Below, in pieces: positions 11,101-18,258 of a DNA stretch of 64,000 bases. The notes beneath the pieces were generated by a model. That model saw only the letters and a program-made list of their open reading frames with translations, was not told where the DNA came from and ran no database searches. The first letter of the stretch is position 1; each line of letters opens with the position of its first letter. The stretch comes from Flavobacterium sp. SM15 (GTDB taxonomy: Bacteria > Bacteroidota > Bacteroidia > Flavobacteriales > Flavobacteriaceae), in assembly GCF_022012335.1 (NCBI RefSeq), contig NZ_JAKLTO010000003.1, positions 415,487 to 479,486 of the forward strand, read 5' to 3'. Position numbers and translations under genes: made by a program.

Positions 11101-12420
11101 AATTGTTGTAGTTCCACCAGGTGTTGTTCCGTCTCCATCAACAACAAGTATGTCAGTATTTGCAACAACCGATCTTGTTGCCCCTGTATTGTCTGCAGCT
11201 GTATTCCAGTTTGCAGCTGTATTCCAGCTGCCTCCCGTAGCTCCTACCCAATAATAAGTAGCAGCTGCTGTTGTAGCTTGTGTTGCTGTAGCTCCCGTAC
11301 TTTCAACTCCTTCGCTTACTGCGACAACTTTCCAGTCATACGTTGTGCTTGGAGTTAAACCTGTTGCTACATAAGTATTTGTTCCTAAAGCCACATTGGC
11401 TACAAAATTATACGTTGCACCACCGTTTGTAGAACTGTAAACTACATATCTTACAATATTTGTTGTTGGTGAAGCAGCTGTCCAGTTCAGAGTCATCCCA
11501 GAAGGAGTTACAGCCGACAATAACAAACCTGTAGGCCCTGCAGCAGGTGTCGACGGTGTAAATTTATATGCTCTTCTGGAGCCATTTGAAGCAGATGACA
11601 ACCCTGTAAAATCACCCAATGCACTTACAATTGGATTAACTGTATATGGGGTTGTTGTCGAAACAGTTTGACTCGCATATAAAACAGACGCAAATAAATT
11701 ACTTGTTCCCCCAGTATAAAAACCAATAGTTGGTGTTCTGTTTCCGGTTGAAATATCTGTTGCGTTAACAGTTCCATAAACATATTCAACACTTCCTGAA
11801 GTTTCATACAAACGCATTTGCCAAGTCGAATTACCAGCAGCAGCAGTACCCGTATAAAAAATCTGCATGTCTTTAAATTCAACCACCAACGTTCTATTTG
11901 GAGCTGTTCCAACAAGTTTGTAGTGAATTTTCCCAGTAGTTGTACCCGTTCTAAAATCTGCATTAAGTGCCGTAAGTAGTGGTGCTGCAGCAGTACCTCC
12001 AGTAATCCCATAAGAATTAGTTCCCACCACTACTGAACCTAACTTTAGCTGACCATCTTCATTAACTGAAAATTGTGTAAAGCCGGTTCCCATAAATACA
12101 AAATTAAAACCAATGTTAGTCACTACAGAAGCAGCAGCATCCAGTCCAGCCCCAACTAATTGAGTTGTTCCAGATGACATATCAACTGTATTACCATTAG
12201 CATCAAGCGCCAAAGAACTTGTCGCATTCGTTGTAAAAGCATAATTAGCCGTACTTTGTCCAAAGGAACCCTGAACAAACAATACAGCCAAGAGCATTAC
12301 AGCAGCATTAAAAAAACGGACAACGCCCTTAAAACGTTTCTCCGTTCGCCGCTGATGCAATGAACCCGAAATCTGATTTCCCAAACTTCGAAGTGAATTG
12401 TAATAATTCATCATAAGCAT
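5119..12420 (-). CDS. Giant T9SS-secreted surface adhesin
   Basis: 2433-residue cell-surface protein. The N-terminus has an unusually long charged region, then a hydrophobic segment at about residues 37-53 (AAVMLLAVLFVQGSFGQ), so export by Sec is expected; starts at M1, M3 or M4 are all possible. About 55-280 is a beta-rich head. A fibronectin III-like domain follows at about 290-385, then a long Thr/Gly/Asn-rich beta-helix-like region opening with YYWVGATGGSWNTAANW, Ig-like domains (for example SVNLSLQNTTTGSGVTYQWQ), and five tandem 79-80-residue repeats at about 1875-2275, each with two Cys (QPTCSV and ATGCVSS). The last 75 residues (FKFYPNPVTDVLNI ... GTYLVKVTLENAVKTIKVIKK) are a T9SS type A sorting domain, so PorU/PorV should attach or release it. 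An adhesive role is inferred from architecture; no enzyme domain was seen. Confidence 0.92.
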   Translation of the reverse strand: MLMMNYYNSLRSLGNQISGSLHQRRTEKRFKGVVRFFNAAVMLLAVLFVQGSFGQSTANYAFTTNATSSLALDANGNTVDMSSGTTQLVGAGLDAAASVVTNIGFNFVFMGTGFTQFSVNEDGQLKLGSVVVGTNSYGITGGTAAAPLLTALNADFRTGTTTGKIHYKLVGTAPNRTLVVEFKDMQIFYTGTAAAGNSTWQMRLYETSGSVEYVYGTVNATDISTGNRTPTIGFYTGGTSNLFASVLYASQTVSTTTPYTVNPIVSALGDFTGLSSASNGSRRAYKFTPSTPAAGPTGLLLSAVTPSGMTLNWTAASPTTNIVRYVVYSSTNGGATYNFVANVALGTNTYVATGLTPSTTYDWKVVAVSEGVESTGATATQATTAAATYYWVGATGGSWNTAANWNTAADNTGATRSVVANTDILVVDGDGTTPGGTTTINVDLASFTIGQLIVNSNTNLTLQSNIATTRTITISGALGDDFVVAAGSTLNLTNAANAVAFAFSGTGNVGLIAGTLNIGGASGNTFNSTGGTATLVTVTATGIINNTFAGSSGVTGSVATLSFLDGSAYNVSGATTGAPNIPLATWATNATLTVSGLTTSTTAPTNNNQSFGNLVFNCPGLTGSYPFFTTVTTGIVKGNLSVTTGSGQFRTVSSGTLNILGNVNVLAGRYQPFSGTGTVIVGGNTVIAAGSTFDVSLSAGLYVQRGATFTNNGTIAGPNSATASTLYFFPVTAMPQTWGGTGTVNPALNTVSLNNTSGLTISQPGPITLLRANLFTGNIVGSDRLTFGTGAALAATIQVGSTGSTDPGGVLVSAPTWNLGTGAFNLLYAQSAAYTTTNEIPPSRTATNVTLNNTNGVTLAGGSLEVSGTLTLTAGNFTTSTANLLSLGTASAAGTLAGGSATSYINGPFARTIASGNANSNYILYPVGKTAFNPVSLAPATTAVSIMKAEAFDTNTGTTDASILSLSSKRWEAPLMSGTITNINVRLGDSGIGATNIPVQAPSAAGVYSAILGSTATFAAGTPNTTTTNTATAGAGYTGYLAYAVSNACSGTPSPGNTVSSATTICLGGSVNLSLQNTTTGSGVTYQWQSSTDGVTYSNIALATNSTYTATPSDVTYYQCVVTCTTGPASTTSTPVQITFTNTVLSTTPGTRCGTGTVNLAATGSGGTTVKWYALANGGTALGTGTSFVTPSISGNTTYYAAAESYSAGISSLGNGLTNSNTAGESIFPGAWGGAKTQYIIKASELIAAGFSAGNLTSLGFEPTNSGQTYQGFNVSIGHTANVTAPTTTFISTGLTQVYAGPGANDSFVPVAGSLNTLVFGTGTGSSSSFTWDGTSNIVVSIAWSSVPSATTSTSTTMKVDNVGFVSSAYRQRDSFTPAQMLAETSVSSTTSVRPRFTINGQIICSSPRVAVAATVTTPPALTLSASSVSICNGASSSAVTLTAGGADYDTYVWSPATNVTGDSVSGWVFNPGSTTTYTLTASQSSGSLCTTSATVNVTVNPLPSVLTISPASASVCEGVVQTLTATVPSGSTTIGSDTTVTTQNGIEPTAFNNRYEHYWMQMVFTAAELNAAGVQAGNINGIKFNITTIGSATSVSDYRVYMGNTALSTLTGYVTTGLSEVFAAATYTQQLGVNTITFNTPYAWDGISNIILDVRSTGADSTNNSSTYYTATADNKTVTSVTSTTFPSSNAYVASNPAGTLSLKRLNTTFDWSSVTPNSITWSPTTDLYTDASGTVPYTGTNANTVYFKSSTVGVASYNVTATSAAACTRTTPVSVTVNGNRAIALSSSVGTDAQVLCNGNSISAITYALSNATSASVSGLPTGVTGSYLAGTFTISGTPSVLGTFNYTVTPVGCGSAIATGTITINQTAAATASTTVQPTCSVPTGTIVVSAPTGATLEYSVDGVTYQSSTTFSGLTPNTYSVTVRDTATGCVSSATSVTVNAIPAAPTAPTASVTSQPTCSVPTGTIVVSAPVGATLEYSVDGVTYQSSTAFTGLTPNTYSVTVRDTATGCVSSATSVTVNAIPAAPAAPTASTTVQPTCLVSTGTIEVSAPVGATLEYSIDGATYQASTTFAGLVPGSYSVTVRDTATGCVSSAASVTVNAIPAAPVVPSASVTVQPTCSVPTGTIQVSSPVGATLEYSIDGATYQASTTFAGLVPGSYSVTVRDTATGCVSSAASVTVNAIPAAPTAPSSSVTQPTCSVSTGTIQVSTPVGASLEYSIDGVTYQASTTFAGLTSGTYSVTVRDTATGCISSATSETINAAPTAPSAPTGAATQVISVADPADATIEDLVATGSNIIWYNSDADALAGINPIAAGTQLVDGAIYYATQTVGGCTSTSTLAVTVTVTLGMNDFAMNSFKFYPNPVTDVLNIEYSLNISNVEVYNALGQQVAVKSVNQTRTSLDMSGLAGGTYLVKVTLENAVKTIKVIKK
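5600..6800 (-). repeat. Five tandem ~240-bp coding repeats in the adhesin
   Basis: Five units of 237-240 bp encode 79-80 residues each. The 120 bp at 5881-6000 and 6121-6240 are identical, showing recent homogenisation or duplication of the middle units; the outer units are more diverged. Confidence 0.9.
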
Positions 12421-12445
12421 AAAATTTAATTAATTAAAAAGATAT

Positions 12446-12453
12446 CAAAGATA
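12446..12453 (-). promoter_or_regulatory. Putative -7 element for the giant adhesin
   Basis: On the minus strand TATCTTTG (TAnnTTTG type) ends 25 bases before the ATG at 12420. A TTG at the ideal distance is not seen. Confidence 0.5.
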
Positions 12454-12527
12454 TATTTATATTTCCCAAAAAAGTTTACTTATTCCCCAAAAATGTTATT
12501 TTTTAACAAAAAAGACGGAAAACTATA

Positions 12528-12550
12528 AAAAAACAAACGTTTTGTTTTTT
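12528..12550 (-). terminator. Weak AT-only hairpin downstream of the UbiA-like gene
   Basis: Arms AAAAAACAAA and TTTGTTTTTT with a 3-nt loop lie 20 bp beyond the stop of the UbiA-like gene and would end in a T-run on the minus strand. GC content is very low, so the call is tentative. Confidence 0.4.
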
Positions 12551-12569
12551 CTGTAAAAAACGTAAGTAT

Positions 12570-13385
12570 TTATTTTAAAATAATGACCAAAAGCCACCAA
12601 AAAACCGGCACACTTTCCACCCAAAAATAAGTGTAATATTCCGAACGTTTCGGGCTGGCAAAAACAGTAAACACAGCAATTACTCCTATCAATATAAAAT
12701 TAATCCAGAGTTGGATTATTTGAAAATCCGATTTTAAAAACTCCAGACAATAAAATGGAATCAATAAAAAAAGATTAAGCCATTTAGTTTTCTTCACGCC
12801 AAGTTTTTGCGGAACGGTTTGTAAAGAAGCGTCGTCGTGTTTCAGGTCGATGATTTCAAAGATTAAAATTAGGATAATCACCAGTAAAAAGCGCTGGCAA
12901 AATTTTAACCACACATCCTGTGAAAGCGGTAAATCGGCATTGATAATCGGAAGAAAAAGAGTAATGCCCGCCCAACAAAATGCAACTATGTAAATTTTAA
13001 CCCCTGCCCAATTTCGCGCATTGCCAATCTTCGGAAAAACCGGCAGTGTATACAACATCGTGAGTCCTAAAAAAGCCACAGAAACAATTTGCGTCTGACG
13101 TTCCAATTGAAAAAAACAATACGCCGCAGCCAAAAAAGAAGCGAAACTCAAGACAACAATCGCTTTTCGTTCAGGTGTCATTTTTAATTTTTTAGCGCGC
13201 ACCAACTCATCGTATTTCACGAAGTTATACCCCACTATCGTTCCAAAAAAAGCAAAAAATGCCATTGGCGGATTGTAGTCAATATGAAAAAAATGAAAGG
13301 TCATACGAACCAGGGCATAGACTGCTAAAGCCACATGCACACTTCCGTGTAAATACAAGTCGAATATGCGTTTGAGTAGTTGCAT
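12570..13385 (-). CDS. UbiA-like polytopic membrane protein
   Basis: About 271 residues with eight or so hydrophobic segments (for example AIVVLSFASFLAAAYCFF and FLLVIILILIFEII), so it is integral to the inner membrane. Two Asp-containing loops at UbiA positions are visible: VGYNFVKYDE near residue 55, a degenerate first motif, and EIIDLKHDDAS near residue 185, close to the second DxxxD motif. This suggests a distant UbiA-superfamily member, but the first motif lacks the canonical spacing and prenyltransferase activity is not assured. An upstream in-frame TTG at 13403 extends the frame; ATG at 13385 (MQLLKRIFDLYLHG) is preferred because the promoter box at 13391-13398 lies inside that extension. 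It is divergent from gcvP. Confidence 0.75.
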   Translation of the reverse strand: MQLLKRIFDLYLHGSVHVALAVYALVRMTFHFFHIDYNPPMAFFAFFGTIVGYNFVKYDELVRAKKLKMTPERKAIVVLSFASFLAAAYCFFQLERQTQIVSVAFLGLTMLYTLPVFPKIGNARNWAGVKIYIVAFCWAGITLFLPIINADLPLSQDVWLKFCQRFLLVIILILIFEIIDLKHDDASLQTVPQKLGVKKTKWLNLFLLIPFYCLEFLKSDFQIIQLWINFILIGVIAVFTVFASPKRSEYYTYFWVESVPVFWWLLVIILK

Positions 13386-13390
13386 ACTTA

Positions 13391-13398
13391 CAAAAGTA
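13391..13398 (-). promoter_or_regulatory. -7 element giving a near-leaderless mRNA for the UbiA-like gene
   Basis: TACTTTTG on the minus strand matches TAnnTTTG and ends only 5 bases before the ATG at 13385. Transcription starting a few bases downstream would begin at or next to the start codon. Confidence 0.5.
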
Positions 13399-13566
13399 AT
13401 CAATATGTTAATAACCTTCGTTTTTGGTTAAAAATTCCTCCAAAAAATGACGTTAAAAAACAAGATTATTAGCAGATTAATAATTATTTTTGTTCGCTTT
13501 TAAAACACAACTTATACCGTTTGCGGTTCTGCCCCAAACACTTAAACAAACAGTACAGAACAACTG

Positions 13567-16416
13567 ATGAAAACAGATGCATTTGCTTTAAGACACATTG
13601 GCCCGAGAGAATCGGACCTGCAACACATGTTCAAAACCATTGGCGTGAAGGACATGACCCAATTGCTTTACGAAACATTCCCTGACGGAATCCGTTTAAA
13701 ACAAGATATTGAATTAGACCCGGCCATGACGGAATACGAGTATGCCACTCATATTACACAGTTGGGCGCTAAAAACAAAGTATTCAAATCGTACATCGGT
13801 TTGGGATACCATCCTGCGATTGTTCCGCCGGTGATCCAAAGAAACATTTTCGAAAATCCGGGATGGTATACGGCTTATACTCCGTACCAGGCTGAAATTG
13901 CACAAGGTCGTTTAGAGGCTTTGTTGAACTACCAGACAACCATCATCGAATTAACCGGAATGGAAATCGCAAACGCTTCACTTCTTGACGAAGGAACAGC
14001 TGCAGCAGAAGCCATGACCTTACTTTTCGACGTAAGAACGCGTGACCAAAAGAAAAATAACATTAATAAGTTCTTCGTTTCGGAAGAAATTTTACCCCAG
14101 ACCTTATCGATTTTACAAACACGTTCAACACCACTAAACATTGAACTAGTGGTTGGTAATCATGAAACTTTTGATTTTTCAGAAGATTTCTTCGGGGCAA
14201 TTTTACAATACCCTGGTAAATACGGACAGGTTTTCGATTACGCAGGTTTTATCAACACTGCAAAATCAAAAGAAATTAAAGTAGCCGTTGCTGCTGATAT
14301 CTTATCGTTGGTAAAATTGACTTCTCCGGGAGAATTAGGAGCGGATGTTGTAGTGGGAACTACACAACGTTTCGGTATTCCGATGGGTTACGGAGGTCCT
14401 CACGCAGGTTACTTTGCCACCAAAGAAGAATACAAACGTTCCATGCCCGGTAGAATCATTGGAGTTTCTATCGATGTGAACGGAAACCGTGCTTTACGTA
14501 TGGCATTAGGTACTCGTGAGCAGCATATCAAACGTGAAAAAGCGACTTCTAACATCTGTACTGCTCAGGTATTGTTAGCAGTTATGGCGGGAATGTATGC
14601 GGTTTACCACGGTCCGAAAGGATTACAGTACATCGCTGATAAAGTACACGCTTCGGCGGTTACAGCTGCAAAAGCATTATCAATTATCGGTGTAAACCAA
14701 GTGAACTCTGCGTTCTTCGATACGATTTTAGTTAAAGCTGATGCTGCTAAAGTAAGAGCAATTGCTGAGAAAAACGAAGTAAACTTCTTCTATCCTAATA
14801 ACGACAGCGTATCGATTTCTTTCAACGAAACGACTTCCCTTTCAGACATCAACACGATTGTGGCGATTTTTGCAGAGGCAGCAGGAAAATCTGCAGTACA
14901 CGTTTCCCAATTGGAGAACACAGCGCAGTTACCTGAGAAACTAATCCGTACCTCATCGTTCTTACAGCACGAAGTATTCAACAACCATCATTCTGAAAGC
15001 CAGTTGATGCGTTATATCAAAAAATTAGAGCGTAAAGACTTATCGTTGAACCACTCAATGATTTCTTTAGGTTCTTGTACCATGAAATTGAACGCAGCAG
15101 CAGAAATGTTACCACTTTCAATGCCAAACTGGAACAGCATTCACCCATTCGCTCCGGCTGATCAGGCACAAGGTTATCTGACAATGCTTAGAAAATTAGA
15201 GCAGCAATTGAACGTAGTAACCGGCTTCAAAGGAACTTCGTTACAACCAAACTCTGGCGCTCAAGGTGAGTACGCTGGACTTATGGCGATTCGTGCGTAC
15301 CACATCTCAAGAGGCGAAGGACACCGTAACGTTTGTTTGATTCCATCTTCTGCTCACGGAACCAATCCGGCTTCTGCTGCAATGGCAGGAATGAAAATCA
15401 TCGTAACAAAAACGACTCCGGAAGGAAACATCGACGTAGAAGATTTAAGAGCAAGAGCCATCGAGCACAAAGACGACTTGTCTTGTTTGATGGTAACCTA
15501 CCCTTCTACTCACGGGGTTTACGAATCTTCAATTATTGAAATCACAAAATTAATCCACGATAATGGCGGATTAGTATATATGGACGGAGCAAACATGAAC
15601 GCACAGGTAGGATTAACAAATCCTGCTACTATTGGTGCTGATGTTTGTCACCTTAACTTACACAAGACTTTCGCTATCCCTCACGGTGGTGGTGGACCGG
15701 GTGTTGGACCAATCTGTGTGAACGAGAAATTGGTAGACTTCTTACCTACAAACCCGGTTGTGGCAACGGGTGGTAAAGATGCTATCTCGGCTATTTCAGC
15801 TGCTCCGTATGGTTCGGCTTTAGTATGTTTGATCTCGTACGGTTATATCACTATGTTAGGAGCTGAAGGTTTACGTTCAGCTACAGAACACGCTATTTTG
15901 AACGCTAACTATATGAAAGCGCGTTTGGAAGAGCATTATCCAATTTTATATTCAGGAGAATGCGGACGTGCCGCTCACGAAATGATCTTAGACTGCCGTG
16001 AGTTCAAACAAAACGGTATCGAAGTAACCGACATCGCTAAACGTTTAATGGATTACGGTTTCCACGCACCAACAGTATCGTTCCCAGTTGCGGGCACATT
16101 AATGGTTGAGCCTACGGAGTCTGAAGATTTAGCAGAGTTAGACCGTTTCTGTGACGCGATGATTTCCATCAGAAAAGAAATCGCTAACGTTACTGCAGAA
16201 GACACAAACAACCCTCTTAAGAATGCACCTCACACACTAGCAATGCTAACCGCTGAGCGTTGGGACTTCCCATACTCAAGAGAGAAAGCTGCATATCCAT
16301 TGGAATACATTGCAGATAACAAATTCTGGCCTTCTGTGCGTCGTGTAGATGATGCTTTTGGGGATAGAAACCTTGTTTGTTCTTGTGCGCCGATTGAAGC
16401 ATATATTGAGAATTAA
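13567..16416 (+). CDS. gcvP: Glycine dehydrogenase (decarboxylating), P-protein
   Basis: 949-residue PLP enzyme of the glycine cleavage system. It decarboxylates glycine and passes the aminomethyl group to the lipoyl arm of GcvH. This is the fused single-chain form, with N-terminal half (FALRHIGPRESD at the start) and C-terminal half in one protein, as in most Gram-negatives. The PLP lysine is K700 in LNLHKTFAIPHGGGGPG, followed by the glycine-rich stretch. Length is normal. gcvT and gcvH are not in the window, so the system is dispersed in this genome. A strong terminator follows. No glycine riboswitch was recognised in the 163-bp upstream spacer. Confidence 0.98.
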   Translation: MKTDAFALRHIGPRESDLQHMFKTIGVKDMTQLLYETFPDGIRLKQDIELDPAMTEYEYATHITQLGAKNKVFKSYIGLGYHPAIVPPVIQRNIFENPGWYTAYTPYQAEIAQGRLEALLNYQTTIIELTGMEIANASLLDEGTAAAEAMTLLFDVRTRDQKKNNINKFFVSEEILPQTLSILQTRSTPLNIELVVGNHETFDFSEDFFGAILQYPGKYGQVFDYAGFINTAKSKEIKVAVAADILSLVKLTSPGELGADVVVGTTQRFGIPMGYGGPHAGYFATKEEYKRSMPGRIIGVSIDVNGNRALRMALGTREQHIKREKATSNICTAQVLLAVMAGMYAVYHGPKGLQYIADKVHASAVTAAKALSIIGVNQVNSAFFDTILVKADAAKVRAIAEKNEVNFFYPNNDSVSISFNETTSLSDINTIVAIFAEAAGKSAVHVSQLENTAQLPEKLIRTSSFLQHEVFNNHHSESQLMRYIKKLERKDLSLNHSMISLGSCTMKLNAAAEMLPLSMPNWNSIHPFAPADQAQGYLTMLRKLEQQLNVVTGFKGTSLQPNSGAQGEYAGLMAIRAYHISRGEGHRNVCLIPSSAHGTNPASAAMAGMKIIVTKTTPEGNIDVEDLRARAIEHKDDLSCLMVTYPSTHGVYESSIIEITKLIHDNGGLVYMDGANMNAQVGLTNPATIGADVCHLNLHKTFAIPHGGGGPGVGPICVNEKLVDFLPTNPVVATGGKDAISAISAAPYGSALVCLISYGYITMLGAEGLRSATEHAILNANYMKARLEEHYPILYSGECGRAAHEMILDCREFKQNGIEVTDIAKRLMDYGFHAPTVSFPVAGTLMVEPTESEDLAELDRFCDAMISIRKEIANVTAEDTNNPLKNAPHTLAMLTAERWDFPYSREKAAYPLEYIADNKFWPSVRRVDDAFGDRNLVCSCAPIEAYIEN

Positions 16417-16434
16417 TCTTTTTATTTTTATAAT

Positions 16435-16464
16435 AAAAGCCCTTTCTAACGAAAGGGCTTTTTT
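16435..16464 (+). terminator. Terminator of gcvP
   Basis: Stem AAAAGCCCTTTC / GAAAGGGCTTTT with a TAAC loop, followed by T residues, 18 bp after the stop. Confidence 0.93.
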
Positions 16465-16517
16465 GTTACTTCTTTTGTTTTATACAAGACAATCAATTCA
16501 TCAATGTTATTCTGTAC

Positions 16518-16740
16518 TTTGTCTTGATACAAATCGAAGATTCAACGAATACTAAAGCAAAATAATACCTTATGAGTTAAAGTACCAAAAATCAAGACTG
16601 GAACACTCCGCCTAAAAAATAAAACCAATTCCTAAATTCTCCGAACTCGCTAGCGCTCAGACAACGGATAATTCTTAACGGAATTGATTTCATTTTTCTT
16701 AACGGCTCCGTGTCCCTAGGTCGGGAGGCGCTTTGATTGT
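16518..16740 (+). repeat. Dispersed structured intergenic element A, copy 1
   Basis: A 223-bp block homologous to 20318-20540 along its whole length and in the same orientation, with no open frame shared. Stem 1 is GTCTTGAT (16521-16528) with ATCAAGAC (16591-16598). Stem 2 is CAATTCC (16626-16632) with GGAATTG (16680-16686), with an inner TCCG/CGGA pairing. In the other copy the paired positions change together (T-A to C-G in both stems), which points to a selected secondary structure. It lies between the gcvP terminator and the KAS III gene. I do not recognise it as a named RNA family. Confidence 0.75.
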
Positions 16741-16960
16741 CGTTTTTCTTTTATACTTCGTATGCTGGCTGAAGATTGCCATCACTTTGTCATTTCTAGC
16801 GAAATGGCTATTATTTTTCACAGTAAATTAAAAAATAAAAACACATTTAATAATTATATTGACATTCCCGTAACGTTTTCATAAAAATAAGCCATAAAAC
16901 TGCTTTTTTAAACGGTTCCCCATATAGAATGCTTAACTTAGTACTATTGAAACCTACGTC
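16741..16960. other. Spacer between element A and the KAS III gene
   Basis: No gene is seen here. It contains one small palindrome, CATTTC TAGC GAAATG, at 16791-16806, a REP-like hairpin, and AT-rich sequence leading to the start at 16961. No convincing TTG/TAnnTTTG promoter was found. Confidence 0.5.
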
Positions 16961-18019
16961 ATGGCTATAAAAATAACGGGGTCAGGAAGTTACATTCCCA
17001 CCCAAATTGTTACAAATACCGATTTTGCACGACATCAATTTCTTAACGAGGACGGTTCCACTTATGCCGTTCCCAACGAGGTAATTGCCGAGAAATTCCT
17101 GGACATTACCGGAATTGAAGAACGTCGTTATGTTGAAAATCATTTAAACACTTCCGACATTGCGTTCTTTGCCGCTGAAAAAGCGATAGAAAATGCCAAG
17201 ATCGATCCGGAAACACTGGATTACCTTATTGTAGCTCATAACTTTGGAGATGTGCGTCACGGCGCGATTCAAAGCGATACCGTACCTAGTGTGGCGTCAC
17301 GCGTGAAAAACAAACTAAAGATCAAAAACCCGAAATGTGTGGCCTATGATGTAATGTTCGGCTGCCCGGGTTGGATTGAAGGCATGATTCAGGCGCAGGC
17401 TTTTATTAAAGCAGGTATGGCCAAGAAATGTTTGGTAATTGGTGCCGAAACGCTTTCCCGAGTAGTTGATATGCACGACAGAGACAGTATGATTTATTCG
17501 GATGGTGCAGGCGCTACAGTTTTGGAAGAAGTGGAAGGTACAGACGGCATACTGGCACACGAAACCGCCTCTTTCACCTATCAGGAAGCTAACTTTTTGT
17601 TCTTCGGAAAATCCTACAACAAAGACCACAACCCTGATGTACGTTATATTAAAATGTACGGGCGTAAAATTTACGAGTTTGCCCTTAGCCAAGTGCCGCA
17701 AGCTATGAAATCCTGTCTGGAGAAAAGCGGCATACCAATTTCCGATGTTAAAAAGATTCTGATTCATCAGGCGAATGAAAAAATGGACGAAGCCATAGTG
17801 CAGCGTTTTTTCAAACTTTATAAGTTGACACCGCCCGAAAACGTAATGCCGATGAACATTAAAAAGTTAGGCAACAGCAGTGTGGCGACCATCCCGACCT
17901 TATACGATTTAATTCTGAAAGGCGAGATTGAAAATCAGGAACTGAACGAAGGCGATGTGGTTTTGTTTGCTTCTGTTGGTGCGGGTATGAATATTAATGC
18001 GTTTGTGTATCGATGCTAA
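16961..18019 (+). CDS. 3-oxoacyl-ACP synthase III family protein (KAS III / FabH-like)
   Basis: 352-residue thiolase-fold condensing enzyme. The catalytic triad of KAS III is complete: C135 in VMFGCPGW, H269 in LIHQANEK and N305 in LGNSSVATIP. It is about 30 residues longer than housekeeping FabH, and the N-terminal region (HQFLNEDGSTYAVPNEVIAEKFLDITGIEERRYV) carries an insertion seen in non-housekeeping KAS III paralogues. It may initiate a special acyl or polyene chain rather than general fatty acid synthesis, but no acyl carrier protein or other biosynthetic gene adjoins it, so the substrate is unknown. It is monocistronic, as the next gene is 240 bp away across several repeats. Confidence 0.9.
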   Translation: MAIKITGSGSYIPTQIVTNTDFARHQFLNEDGSTYAVPNEVIAEKFLDITGIEERRYVENHLNTSDIAFFAAEKAIENAKIDPETLDYLIVAHNFGDVRHGAIQSDTVPSVASRVKNKLKIKNPKCVAYDVMFGCPGWIEGMIQAQAFIKAGMAKKCLVIGAETLSRVVDMHDRDSMIYSDGAGATVLEEVEGTDGILAHETASFTYQEANFLFFGKSYNKDHNPDVRYIKMYGRKIYEFALSQVPQAMKSCLEKSGIPISDVKKILIHQANEKMDEAIVQRFFKLYKLTPPENVMPMNIKKLGNSSVATIPTLYDLILKGEIENQELNEGDVVLFASVGAGMNINAFVYRC

Positions 18020-18022
18020 CGT

Positions 18023-18057
18023 AATTACGAATTATAAATTATGAGTTATGAATTGTG
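18023..18057 (+). repeat. Heptamer repeat array (AGTTATG family), copy 2
   Basis: Five tandem 7-bp units: AATTACG, AATTATA, AATTATG, AGTTATG, AATTGTG. It begins 3 bp after the KAS III stop codon and has no associated gene. Confidence 0.75.
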
Positions 18058-18123
18058 ACTCTTTGATATAGACCCTGTACTTTTTGTATGGGGTTTTTCT
18101 TTTCCTGCATTTTGCATACACAG

Positions 18124-18165
18124 TCATTGTGAGCACAGTGGAAAGCGAACAGACGAAGTAATCTC
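18124..18165 (+). repeat. Dispersed repeat C, copy 1
   Basis: Sequence of the form CATTGTGAGC ... ACGAAGTAATCTCA, an internally complementary repeat of the widely seen 'cattgcgag ... gaagcaatct' type. A second, shorter copy is at 20222-20250. Confidence 0.6.
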
Positions 18166-18168
18166 AAT

Positions 18169-18216
18169 ATCACTGAATTTAGTGATTGTGCAAGTGACTA
18201 ATTATCGGTACGTTTG
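18169..18216 (+). repeat. Dispersed repeat B, copy 1
   Basis: 48-bp unit matching 20630-20677 with about five mismatches. It opens with a hairpin (ATCACT GAATTT AGTGAT) followed by GATTGTGCAAGTGACT and ATTATCGG. It ends 42 bp before the start of the secreted LolA-like gene. Confidence 0.8.
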
Positions 18217-18258
18217 CGGCAAATAAAAATTTTGAATTATAAAATCTACCGAAAACTC

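Noticed and set aside
13404..13566. Possible glycine riboswitch before gcvP
   Set aside because: No tandem aptamer-like conserved core was recognised in the 163 bp; the spacer is AT-rich and too short for the tandem form.
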